Shown here in pieces: positions 50,099-57,782 of a DNA stretch of 64,000 bases (positions are counted from its first letter, which is position 1; every line of letters begins with the position of its first letter). Both the position numbers and the translations under genes were made by a program. This DNA comes from Bacteroidales bacterium (GTDB lineage Bacteria > Bacteroidota > Bacteroidia > Bacteroidales > UBA932), in contig JAFWSX010000025.1 of NCBI GenBank assembly GCA_017519185.1, positions 94,148 to 158,147 of the forward strand, given 5' to 3'. The notes under the pieces were generated by a model. The model worked only from the letters and a program-made list of their open reading frames with translations, ran no database searches and had not been told where the DNA came from.

Positions 50099-50672
50099 TT
50101 CCGAATACCTGGTCGATCAGTTGTTGGAATTCCTGGAATGCATAGGTGTCTTTCAGCACGCTGAGGGAGTCTTCGAGGCCGCGGTAGTGCCACTCGTGGT
50201 CTTTGCGGTCCTTAGTGTGGAATAGGTTCCACAGATTGTCTCCCTGCTTTGCGTAGTCCCGGGCGATAGCACGCATATTGGACAGTTTGTCTCCCAGGGC
50301 TACGATCTTTGCTTCAAGCGGAGCGTCGGCGAGACGTTTTATGGCGTCGCGCTTGCGGCTGTGCCAGCTGTCTTCTTCGCTCACGCCTTCTTCGTAGGTG
50401 TCGCTCTCCCAGGCTACGATTGAGGCTATCCTCTCGCCGAATACTTCCCTGAGCTGTTCAAGCGTCACATCGGTGTCTTCAACCGTGTCGTGAAGGACGG
50501 CAGCGGCGAGCAGTTCCTGGTCGGAGGTCATCGTGGCTACGATTTCCATCGCTTCCATAGGGTGGACTATATAGGGGAAGCCCTTGCCGCGGCGTTCTAT
50601 GCCGGCGTGAGCCTTGACGGCAAAGATGATTGCACGGTCCAGAAGTGAAGTGTCCATTTTAGTTTTTGCCAT
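50085..50672 (-). CDS. HD-domain small alarmone hydrolase ((p)ppGpp hydrolase-like)
   Basis: The 195-residue protein consists of the RelA/SpoT-type HD hydrolase domain alone. Key motifs are YIVHPMEAMEIVATM near residue 34, LLAAAVLHDTVEDTDVT near residue 54 (HDxxED metal site) and VALGDKLSNMRAIA near residue 125 (the late Asp and Asn). This is the arrangement of Mesh1/SAH enzymes that remove the 3'-diphosphate of (p)ppGpp. It lies 7 bases after a synthetase-only gene, so synthesis and hydrolysis are split between two proteins. Confidence 0.85.
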   Translation of the reverse strand: MAKTKMDTSLLDRAIIFAVKAHAGIERRGKGFPYIVHPMEAMEIVATMTSDQELLAAAVLHDTVEDTDVTLEQLREVFGERIASIVAWESDTYEEGVSEEDSWHSRKRDAIKRLADAPLEAKIVALGDKLSNMRAIARDYAKQGDNLWNLFHTKDRKDHEWHYRGLEDSLSVLKDTYAFQEFQQLIDQVFGNGSH

Positions 50673-50679
50673 ATCCGGG

Positions 50680-51741
50680 TTATTTCTGATTCATAAACGG
50701 CAGTCCGGCAGCCTGTCCGGCCATCATTTCGGCCATCATCTCGTTTCCTTGCGAAGGTCCGCTGAGGATCTCAAGCATATGGCGTATGCCTGCCTTTCCG
50801 CCACCGTTCTTCATTATGTATGCTATGCAAAGGTCCTGCGGGCCAAGCGAAGATGAGATGATGTCCAGGTCGGTAAGCCCTATCTGGTGGCAGGCTATCT
50901 GGTATGCGGCGTCGAAATAATCCTGGACAAGGTGGGAGATGTCTCCGAGAGTCTTCATTCCAAGCCACTTGAAGATTTCAAGATAGGGCAGCAGCGACAC
51001 TTCCTGGATCTCAGCCTGGTTGACTGCTGCTATACGCTTGTTGAGACTGTCGAACGGCCTCAGGTCCAGATAGCTGCGGTATGAATCGCCATCGAGGGGG
51101 ACGTCGTCCAGGTTGCCGCTGGCCACGAGCGCCTTAACCCGCCTTCTGTAGTCGGCAAGTTCGCTGCGGATTCTGCTGAACTGCTCGTCGGCCAGTTCGA
51201 GCATACCTGCAAGGCGGTTGAGGTTGCGCAGATAATTTTTCGGCACTTCGATTCCGCTCTTGTAGCCGGTGTCGTGGTTTATGTTGGCCCAGGCGTGCTG
51301 CAGGATTGTCCTTATCTGGATTTCGAAACGATAGGGGAAATCGCCCTGAGAGCAGATATAGTGGAGGGACATATATCCGAAACTGTCGATTTCGTGAAGC
51401 TTGCGCTTGTCGATGGTGTTCGTCCAGTCGATGTCGAAAAGACGGTCGATGGCCGAAGAAACCTTGTCCACATCATCGATGTAGAAAGTGATGACCCGGA
51501 TGCCTATGATGTCCGTGATGTCTGCAAGGGTTTTGTACTTGTTGCCCTTCAGTTCCAGTTTGCCGGCGAGAGAATCTTCTGTCTTGACCCTGTATTCCAA
51601 TGCCGCTACGAGAATGCCCGCATCATCGATAGTCCGCTTAAGCTTGTCAAAAGCTTCGGCGGCCTCTTTTTCGAACTGAGGCAGATTGTCGCGGTATTCC
51701 TTAAGAATCGCCTGGCAATGGGCATCCAGATGTCTCTCCAT
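50680..51741 (-). CDS. RelA/SpoT-domain small alarmone synthetase
   Basis: The 353-residue protein has a (p)ppGpp synthetase domain near residues 35-180 with KYKTLADITDIIGIRVI, GYMSLHYI and FEIQIRTILQHAWANINHD; the Asp, Tyr and Glu needed for catalysis are all present. There is no HD, TGS or ACT domain, so it is a small alarmone synthetase with an added C-terminal helical region of about 170 residues (residues 180-353) that I cannot assign. Ribosome control by TGS is not expected, and the extra domain may be the sensor. The serpin gene ends 16 bases upstream and the hydrolase gene starts 7 bases downstream. Confidence 0.85.
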   Translation of the reverse strand: MERHLDAHCQAILKEYRDNLPQFEKEAAEAFDKLKRTIDDAGILVAALEYRVKTEDSLAGKLELKGNKYKTLADITDIIGIRVITFYIDDVDKVSSAIDRLFDIDWTNTIDKRKLHEIDSFGYMSLHYICSQGDFPYRFEIQIRTILQHAWANINHDTGYKSGIEVPKNYLRNLNRLAGMLELADEQFSRIRSELADYRRRVKALVASGNLDDVPLDGDSYRSYLDLRPFDSLNKRIAAVNQAEIQEVSLLPYLEIFKWLGMKTLGDISHLVQDYFDAAYQIACHQIGLTDLDIISSSLGPQDLCIAYIMKNGGGKAGIRHMLEILSGPSQGNEMMAEMMAGQAAGLPFMNQK

Positions 51742-51757
51742 AAGCTATTTTTATTTT

Positions 51758-52999
51758 CTATTTGCCACTGTATCTGCCGGCGAAGAGTACCGCACCGGTG
51801 CTTTGCTCAGTGATGATATAGATGAACGGATGGTCGGCGTGGAAAATTGGTCTCATAGGCCCGACAGATGTTGCATTTTTTTCAATTGCTGCAACTGAAA
51901 CGGCTGCTGCCTCAGAACCTTCTTCATCGACTTTGATGACTGCATCCTGCTGCACGAAACTCAGCCTGGAGGCTGCAGGAGACATAGCGCTGAAATCTGC
52001 GGCAGTGAAGGCGAGGGGCATACCCATCGCAGAGAGGATATCGTTGAGCCTGATCTTGAACTTCGTCTCGAATTTGGGAATCCAAAGGTCAATCTCTACT
52101 TCGGCAGGTTTCGTGCGGAGACGGTCCCAGTCAGTATTTTTCAGTTCGGCGGTTATGTCCGATACCTTGTAGTCGCCCTTGGGCAGCAGTATTATCATTG
52201 AAAAAGAACCGTTGCCATAAGGCAGGCGGACCATCTGGTACCTGTCATTCTCGTGGTAAGGCACTTCGCTGACCTGCTTCATCATCTTCACTGTGCCGAA
52301 GTTCCCGTCTTCATCGAAGAAGAGATCGTCGGATGTGGCGTCCTTGGAGAACTGATATACCCACTGGCTCTTGAAATACACGGCGTTCATAAGGTAGGCG
52401 AGAATGCGTGGATCCACGTTGTCGATGACTTTTGGTATCAGTCCCTCTGTCTGCTTCGAGCACCAGCCGTTGATGGCCTTGAGAGCTTCTTCGCCGTTCG
52501 CGAAGTCCAGATTGGAAACTTCGGCGTCGAAAAACTTGCTGACATCTTTCCTGAAAGAGCCGTTGAGCGGCCAGCCGTCATCCAGGAAGATGGCATTGGC
52601 TATGTTAAGCTTGGTCTTGTTGTCGAGATTCGGAAGTTGTTGGAGCATCGACAGGCAGAACTGGTTTACTTCGTCCACTTCGCCGGCGCCGTAGCCGAGG
52701 ACTTTGGCTATCTGGGCGGCAGTTTCGCCATTGGCTCCGTCCAGAAGCATTCCAAGCAGGAACTGCATGCTCAGGGGTGAGACTACGAAGTCCTCTTTGG
52801 CTTCTTTATTTATGCGGTCGATGAAATCGAAAGTGAAAGTGCCGCCTTTCTTCACGAAGCCGGCAGCTTTGGTTGAAAGCTCCAGGGGTTTGTAGGCGTT
52901 GTCTGCGTCATTTCCGCTGACCTCCGGTATTTCCCCGCAGGAAACGACTGTCATCATCATCAAGGCTGCGCCCGCAGCGAGGAATAACAAGTGTTTCAT
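51758..52999 (-). CDS. Serpin family protease inhibitor, lipoprotein (copy 1)
   Basis: This is an exported serpin with a signal peptide and lipobox (TVVSC, Cys near 21). Full serpin architecture is visible over about 390 residues: NIANAIFLDDGWPL, MNAVYFKSQWVYQF near residue 210, VRLPYGNGSFSMIILLP, WIPKFETKFKI near residue 310, and the hinge KVDEEGSEAAAVS near residue 358. The loop after the hinge reads VAAIEKNATSVGPM before the closing FHADHPFIYII. The Ala-rich hinge indicates an inhibitory serpin. The scissile P1 residue is uncertain (Asn by count). It heads the alarmone/partner-switch unit and is a close tandem paralogue of the serpin at 53102. Confidence 0.92.
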   Translation of the reverse strand: MKHLLFLAAGAALMMMTVVSCGEIPEVSGNDADNAYKPLELSTKAAGFVKKGGTFTFDFIDRINKEAKEDFVVSPLSMQFLLGMLLDGANGETAAQIAKVLGYGAGEVDEVNQFCLSMLQQLPNLDNKTKLNIANAIFLDDGWPLNGSFRKDVSKFFDAEVSNLDFANGEEALKAINGWCSKQTEGLIPKVIDNVDPRILAYLMNAVYFKSQWVYQFSKDATSDDLFFDEDGNFGTVKMMKQVSEVPYHENDRYQMVRLPYGNGSFSMIILLPKGDYKVSDITAELKNTDWDRLRTKPAEVEIDLWIPKFETKFKIRLNDILSAMGMPLAFTAADFSAMSPAASRLSFVQQDAVIKVDEEGSEAAAVSVAAIEKNATSVGPMRPIFHADHPFIYIITEQSTGAVLFAGRYSGK

Positions 53000-53026
53000 G
53001 GCTTTAGATTTTGCTTTTTTAACATG

Positions 53027-53034
53027 CTAAGTTA
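53027..53034 (-). promoter_or_regulatory. Possible -7 box of the serpin/alarmone operon
   Basis: On the minus strand TAACTTAG differs at one position from TAnnTTTG and lies 27 bases before the serpin start, downstream of the terminator of the preceding unit. No clear -33 box. Confidence 0.3.
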
Positions 53035-53054
53035 CATAATTATTATTAAAAAAC

Positions 53055-53076
53055 ATGAGGCCCCTGGGGGCCTCAT
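53055..53076 (-). terminator. Terminator between the two serpin genes
   Basis: ATGAGGCCC and GGGCCTCAT (53055-53063 with 53068-53076) form a perfect stem with a four-base loop; the minus strand then reads GTTTTTT. It closes the sigma factor-barrel-serpin unit. Confidence 0.8.
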
Positions 53077-53101
53077 TTATATGCTTTTCAAGTAACAGAT
53101 C

Positions 53102-54364
53102 CTATTTTCCGCAGAATTTCCCGGCAAAGATGATCGCTCCGGTGCTGTTCTCGGTTATGATGTAGAAGAATGGCCTGTCGGCGTGGAAGACCACATTTTT
53201 CCCCGGCTTTAGAATTGCCGAATCCATCATATCTCCCCTGGAAACCGCAGCAGCCTCAGTTCCTTCCTCATCAACCTTGATGACGGCATCCTGTTTTACA
53301 AGACTGAGAAATAAGGCATGGTCCGACATAGCTTTGAAGTCAGCAGTATTTTTGTCAAAAGCCGAAGGCATTCCCATAGTTGAGAGGATATCATTCAGGT
53401 TAATGCTGAATTTGGTTTCGAACTTGGGAAGCCACAAATCCACATCACATCTAACCATATTGAGATAGAAGTCCGACCAGGTCTCTTCTTTGAGCGACTC
53501 AAGTACATCCTCGAGAGTAAAACCTTCGTCTGGAAGCACGACAACCATATTGTAAGCCCCGTTCCCGTAAGGAAGGCGCACTGCAGTGAAAACATCAGTA
53601 CCCTGGCAAGGCAGCTCGCTGTGATTCTTCATCATCGGTACGCTCTTCTTCGTGCCGTCTTCAAGCTTGAACGGTTCATTCTTTGTCTGAGCCTTGTCGA
53701 ACTTCAAGCTCTCGGCCCACTGGCTCTTGAAGTACATCGCATTCATCAGGATGGCCAGTTTGTCTTCATCCACGTCGTTTATGATTTCGGGGATGAGTCC
53801 GTTCGTATGGTCAGAACACCAGTCGTTGATTTTTTTGACGGTTCCGGCCCGGTCAGAGAAGTCCATATTTTCCACCTCTGCCTCATAGAACTTGCCGACG
53901 GTCGCCTTGTAGTTTTCGAGCAGGGGCCACTTCTGGTTCACCACGATGGCGTTTGCAATTTCGAGCGTTATCTGCCTGTCGAGATCAGGAAGCTGCCTCA
54001 GCAACTGCAGGCAGAAATCATTGACGGCAGCAACCTCGTCAGCTCCATATCCAAGGACCTTGCAAATCTCGTCGGCGGTCTGCCCCTGGGCACCGTTCAG
54101 CAGCATTCCAAGCAGGAACTGCATACTGAGAGGAGAAGTAATGAAATCTTTATCGGTGACTGCATTCACCTGGTCGATGAAGTTTATGGCGAAAGAGTTT
54201 CCTTCCCTGACGTATGTTGCAGCCTTGCTGTCGGCGGGCATATCGAGCGGCCGATAGGGATTGTTGCCAGAGTTCCAATGCACATCGCCGCCGGGGCCGC
54301 TGGAGCAAGCAATACACCCAAATGCAATGATTGTGAGTGCAAAAATGATTAATAAGCGTTTCAT
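53102..54364 (-). CDS. Serpin family protease inhibitor, lipoprotein (copy 2)
   Basis: This serpin has a signal peptide ending in a lipobox-like CIAC (Cys near residue 20). The framework tracks the neighbour closely: LSMQFLLGMLLNGAQGQTA, MNAMYFKSQWAESL, VRLPYGNGAYNMVVVLP, WLPKFETKFSINLNDILSTM and the hinge KVDEEGTEAAAVS. The reactive loop after the hinge (RGDMMDSAILKPGKN) is quite different from copy 1, so the two probably inhibit different proteases. At 420 residues it is full length. It follows the barrel protein gene by 17 bases and ends at the terminator at 53055. Confidence 0.92.
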   Translation of the reverse strand: MKRLLIIFALTIIAFGCIACSSGPGGDVHWNSGNNPYRPLDMPADSKAATYVREGNSFAINFIDQVNAVTDKDFITSPLSMQFLLGMLLNGAQGQTADEICKVLGYGADEVAAVNDFCLQLLRQLPDLDRQITLEIANAIVVNQKWPLLENYKATVGKFYEAEVENMDFSDRAGTVKKINDWCSDHTNGLIPEIINDVDEDKLAILMNAMYFKSQWAESLKFDKAQTKNEPFKLEDGTKKSVPMMKNHSELPCQGTDVFTAVRLPYGNGAYNMVVVLPDEGFTLEDVLESLKEETWSDFYLNMVRCDVDLWLPKFETKFSINLNDILSTMGMPSAFDKNTADFKAMSDHALFLSLVKQDAVIKVDEEGTEAAAVSRGDMMDSAILKPGKNVVFHADRPFFYIITENSTGAIIFAGKFCGK

Positions 54365-54381
54365 ATCGTTGATAAAGATAT

Positions 54382-55749
54382 TTACAAATTGATTCTCAAA
54401 CCTGTTGCCACGGAAAACATCAGGGGATTCTCGCTGCGGTATGTAGACAGCACGCGGTGTCTTGACGGTGCCGTCCAGCTCAGCTCGGGCTCCACGTAAA
54501 GACCGATGCGCCGGTTGATGTTGAACTGGACTCCTCCTGCACCCAGCAGTGAGAAACTCAGGCCGTCTTTTGTTTCTATCAAGTCGTGGTTAAGTGTAGC
54601 CCCGAGGCAGTAATCTCCCTCGATTCCTCCGCCAAGGTATACATCCAGCCACCTGCCTGATGCCAGCATCCAGTCCAGGCGCACCGGAATGCCGAGGTAA
54701 TGCGCATTCTGCGTCCTTTGATAGTCGTAGCGGTAGTTGTTGTAGTTGAGCGAGACTATGGATGAATACTTTGAATAATCAAGCCCGGTTACGACAGAAA
54801 GTCTTTCAGAAAATGGAATCCTTGCAGTCAGCCCTAATTTCAGCGGAATGCTGTGCTCTGCGTTTGTTACGGAATAATCGAACTTCGGTATGGGAGACTG
54901 GTGATTGCCTGAGGGTTGGCTGGGAGATGACGTCATATAGTAATAGACAGATCCAGGAGAAGGTGTACTGCTTGATTTGACGGCGTAGTCAGACAAGGGA
55001 CTCGCCGAGGCAAGTCTCATAAAAGTCATTTCCGGTGCAGGCCCCATTTGGTTGGGCGCAAGCGAAGCCAGTATCGGAACGACTGCCGCCAGAAGCCCGC
55101 CTCCGGCAACAGCTCCTACCGCCGACCCGATTTTCATACCAGTCGGTTTGGATATGGTTACTTCCGGGATATACGGAGTGTTGGGAGTTATGGCGTTGTT
55201 GCCGCCGGTCCTCGGTGTCTGGACGGTCGTGCCCTCTCGGGGCGACCCGGCAGTTCCTGTCGGTCCGGCAGTGTCAGCCTTAGCCTCAGGCTCGTTGTCG
55301 GCTGGTGCCGTATCGGCTACTGTGGCTTCATCCGTCTCTGTCACGTCTGTCGTCTGCGTCTCAGTTTCGGTATCTTGTATGCTTACGGCTGGCTGCCGTG
55401 TTGTCTTCGGTGTGACGGCCTGGGCAATGAGTGGCTGAGCCGGTGCCGGTTCGACTGCTACTGCTTCGCTAGATGAGTCTGTGGAGTCAGTGACGGCAGC
55501 GATGGTTGTGGTCGGTTGCTGGATAGTCCGGATGCCTTCATCCGTTGTCCCAGGCTTGCCGAGGAACAGGAATGCTGCAAGTCCTGCTGCGACGGCGGCG
55601 GGCACAATCCAGATGAGGGGAGAGCGTCTTGAAGGAGCGGGACTGCCTGCAGCTTCCCTGCGGGCATGGAACTCGGCAAGACTACCCTCCGGAAGGGGAC
55701 TTTCATACCCTTCCAGCTTGTCTTTTATTATGTCTTCCCAGTTTTTCAT
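54382..55749 (-). CDS. Outer-membrane-type beta-barrel protein with anti-sigma-like N-terminus
   Basis: The N-terminus (MKNWEDIIKDKLEGYE) is cytoplasmic in character and there is no signal peptide. One transmembrane helix follows at about residues 43-63 (LIWIVPAAVAAGLAAFLFLG), then about 130 residues rich in Thr/Ala/Pro/Glu. A second hydrophobic Gly/Ala segment lies near 205-230. The last 170 residues look like an outer membrane beta-barrel (alternating strands, DVYLGGGIEGDYC, and a final strand ending VATGLRINL). The gene overlaps the ECF sigma gene by 4 bases (ATGA), so the N-terminal part is probably its anti-sigma factor. Confidence 0.7.
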   Translation of the reverse strand: MKNWEDIIKDKLEGYESPLPEGSLAEFHARREAAGSPAPSRRSPLIWIVPAAVAAGLAAFLFLGKPGTTDEGIRTIQQPTTTIAAVTDSTDSSSEAVAVEPAPAQPLIAQAVTPKTTRQPAVSIQDTETETQTTDVTETDEATVADTAPADNEPEAKADTAGPTGTAGSPREGTTVQTPRTGGNNAITPNTPYIPEVTISKPTGMKIGSAVGAVAGGGLLAAVVPILASLAPNQMGPAPEMTFMRLASASPLSDYAVKSSSTPSPGSVYYYMTSSPSQPSGNHQSPIPKFDYSVTNAEHSIPLKLGLTARIPFSERLSVVTGLDYSKYSSIVSLNYNNYRYDYQRTQNAHYLGIPVRLDWMLASGRWLDVYLGGGIEGDYCLGATLNHDLIETKDGLSFSLLGAGGVQFNINRRIGLYVEPELSWTAPSRHRVLSTYRSENPLMFSVATGLRINL

Positions 55750-56306
55750 CGTTCCTTTTCCTTCAAATATTGTCTTATGTTTTCTTTCAATTGTTTCCGG
55801 GCTTTTGCCAGCACTCCGGCCGAACCCTTTTCGCTTATTCCCAGCATCTGGGCAATGTCTTTGTGTGAATAGCCGTCGATGCAGTATAGGTTGAAAACCG
55901 TCCTTCTCTCGTCACTTAGCCCTGATAGCCATTCAAGGAGCTTTTCGTGCGGTATGGCTTCCACTTCATCTGGACTGGGCTCCGGGATATTGTCCCTGAA
56001 GCTGAAATCCAGCGGAACCGTCTTCCATTTCTGACGTTTGATATGGTTGATCGTCTTGTTGATGGCAATCCGGCTTATCCAGCCTCCCAGAGATCCTTTC
56101 CCGGAGTAGCTGAAAGTGGAAATCTTGTCGAGGGCCTGGATCAGCGACTCCTGCATCAGATCCTTCGCCTCGTCGCTGTCTCCCAGATACCTTCTGCAGA
56201 GCGTATACACCCTGGCCGCATATCTTCTATACAGCTCGTCCTCGGCCTTTATGTCGCTCCGAGAGCAGTGTCTGGCCAGTTCCTGCTCGTCAAGATCCCT
56301 ATACAC
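55746..56306 (-). CDS. ECF-type RNA polymerase sigma factor
   Basis: This 186-residue sigma-70 family protein has region 2 (ELYRRYAARVYTLCRRYLGD, AKDLMQESLIQALDKI, GWISRIAINKTINHIKR) and region 4 (LSDERRTVFNLYCIDGYSHKDIAQMLG). There is no region 1 or 3, as usual for ECF factors. It is coupled to the barrel protein with an anti-sigma-like N-terminus, and a serpin gene follows in the same unit. It likely responds to an envelope or extracellular signal; the signal itself is not readable. Confidence 0.93.
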   Translation of the reverse strand: MYRDLDEQELARHCSRSDIKAEDELYRRYAARVYTLCRRYLGDSDEAKDLMQESLIQALDKISTFSYSGKGSLGGWISRIAINKTINHIKRQKWKTVPLDFSFRDNIPEPSPDEVEAIPHEKLLEWLSGLSDERRTVFNLYCIDGYSHKDIAQMLGISEKGSAGVLAKARKQLKENIRQYLKEKER

Positions 56307-56394
56307 TTAAATACTCAATTGTATTTCATCAATCGTAATTCATAAAGGTAAACACACTGAATGTCAAAATACGTCTTATGAATGAAATAAAAAT

Positions 56395-56418
56395 TAACTT
56401 TGTAAAGTTTCTTTACAA
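56395..56418 (+). promoter_or_regulatory. Promoter -7 box overlapping a perfect palindrome upstream of the response regulator gene
   Basis: TAACTTTG at 56395-56402 matches the -7 consensus, 30 bases before the ATG. Directly on it sits TTGTAAAGTTTCTTTACAA (56400-56418), a perfect 8-bp inverted repeat with a three-base centre. The half-site TGTAAAG recurs five times upstream of the TolC-like gene, so this is a likely operator of the regulator itself (autoregulation), which is inference. Confidence 0.6.
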
Positions 56419-56432
56419 TTGACGAGAAATCT

Positions 56433-57782
56433 ATGGCAACGAAAATCGGTAAGATACTGGTGGTGGACGACAATCAGGGAATCCGCAGGACGCTTGAGAT
56501 CCTGCTGCCTGTGCATTTCGAGCAGGTGAGGACGATTCCGTCGCCGGCGACGCTTGTGACTTCGCTGGAGCAGTTCCGCCCGGACGTGGTGCTGCTCGAT
56601 ATGAATTTCAACACATCCATCAATACGGGCAACGAAGGCCTTTACTGGGCAGGTGAGATCAAGAAGATGGTGCCGGACGTCGAGGTGGTGCTGTTCACTG
56701 CATATGCCGATATAGCGCTTGCGGTGGAAGGGATGAAGCGCGGAGCCTTCGACTTCATCGTCAAGCCCTGGGACAACGACAAGCTGATAGAAGTTCTGAC
56801 GGCAGCCCGGGACAAGGCCCGCAAGGCGATGAAGCGTGATGTCAGGACGGCGCCGAGTCCGGCTGACGACAATGCTATGTTCTGGGGCGGCTCAAAGTCT
56901 ATGGCTGCCATACTGAGGACTGTCGAAAAGATCGCTCCCACGGATGCCACTGTCCTCATCACAGGTGAGAACGGTACGGGAAAGGACGTGCTTGCCCGCG
57001 AGATTCACGCCCGCAGTCTGCGCAGCAGGAAGCAGATGGTGGCGGTCGATGCCGGAGCCATCACCGAGACACTTTTCGAAAGTGAACTTTTCGGACACGT
57101 CAAGGGTGCCTTCACCGATGCACACGCCGACCACGTGGGCAAGTTCGAGCAGGCCGACGGAGGTACGCTGTTCCTCGATGAGATCGGCAACATTCCGCTG
57201 CACCTACAGGCAAAGTTGCTGAGGGTTCTCCAGAACCGTAGCGTGGTGAGGGTAGGAGGCACTCAGGCCATTCCGGTGAACATCAGGCTGATCTGTGCCA
57301 CCAATATGGATCTGGAGCAGCTGGTGCGCGAAGGCCGTTTCCGCGAAGATCTCTATTACCGCATCAATACAGTGCACATAGCCCTTCCCCCGCTCAGGGA
57401 AAGGAAGGAAGACATAGCTCCGCTTGCTCAGATGTTCCTGGAGCGGTTTGCCCTGAAGTACCACCGTCCGCTGACGGGACTTACACCGGAGGCAGCGGCG
57501 ATGCTTACCGAGAACCGCTGGAGTGGCAACATCCGTGAGCTGGGCAACTGCATAGAGAAGGCCGTGATTCTTTCGGAGGGCAACGTCCTTACTGCAAACG
57601 ATATCCAGCTGGAGGCCGCAAGGCCAGCCGGCAAGACCATAAAGGCAGCCAGCGAGGCTGAGGAGGAACGGCTGGTCCGCGAAGCTATGGAGCGAACCGA
57701 CGGGAATATCTCCGCTGCTGCGAAGATGCTCGGAGTCAGCCGTCCGACCCTGTATGCAAAACTTAAGAAGTACGGTCTATGA
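56433..57782 (+). CDS. NtrC-family sigma-54-dependent response regulator
   Basis: The 449-residue protein has a receiver domain (about 1-125) with phospho-acceptor Asp in VVLLDMNF near residue 57 and KPWD Lys near 112, an AAA+ domain (about 150-380) with Walker [11 protein letters not shown], the sigma-54 contact loop [10 protein letters not shown] near residue 226, Walker [11 protein letters not shown], and a Fis-type helix-turn-helix at the end ([23 protein letters not shown]). It activates sigma-54 promoters. The histidine kinase overlaps by 4 bases (ATGA). The adjacent exporter genes are the likely target. Confidence 0.94.
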   Translation: MATKIGKILVVDDNQGIRRTLEILLPVHFEQVRTIPSPATLVTSLEQFRPDVVLLDMNFNTSINTGNEGLYWAGEIKKMVPDVEVVLFTAYADIALAVEGMKRGAFDFIVKPWDNDKLIEVLTAARDKARKAMKRDVRTAPSPADDNAMFWGGSKSMAAILRTVEKIAPTDATVLITGENGTGKDVLAREIHARSLRSRKQMVAVDAGAITETLFESELFGHVKGAFTDAHADHVGKFEQADGGTLFLDEIGNIPLHLQAKLLRVLQNRSVVRVGGTQAIPVNIRLICATNMDLEQLVREGRFREDLYYRINTVHIALPPLRERKEDIAPLAQMFLERFALKYHRPLTGLTPEAAAMLTENRWSGNIRELGNCIEKAVILSEGNVLTANDIQLEAARPAGKTIKAASEAEEERLVREAMERTDGNISAAAKMLGVSRPTLYAKLKKYGL

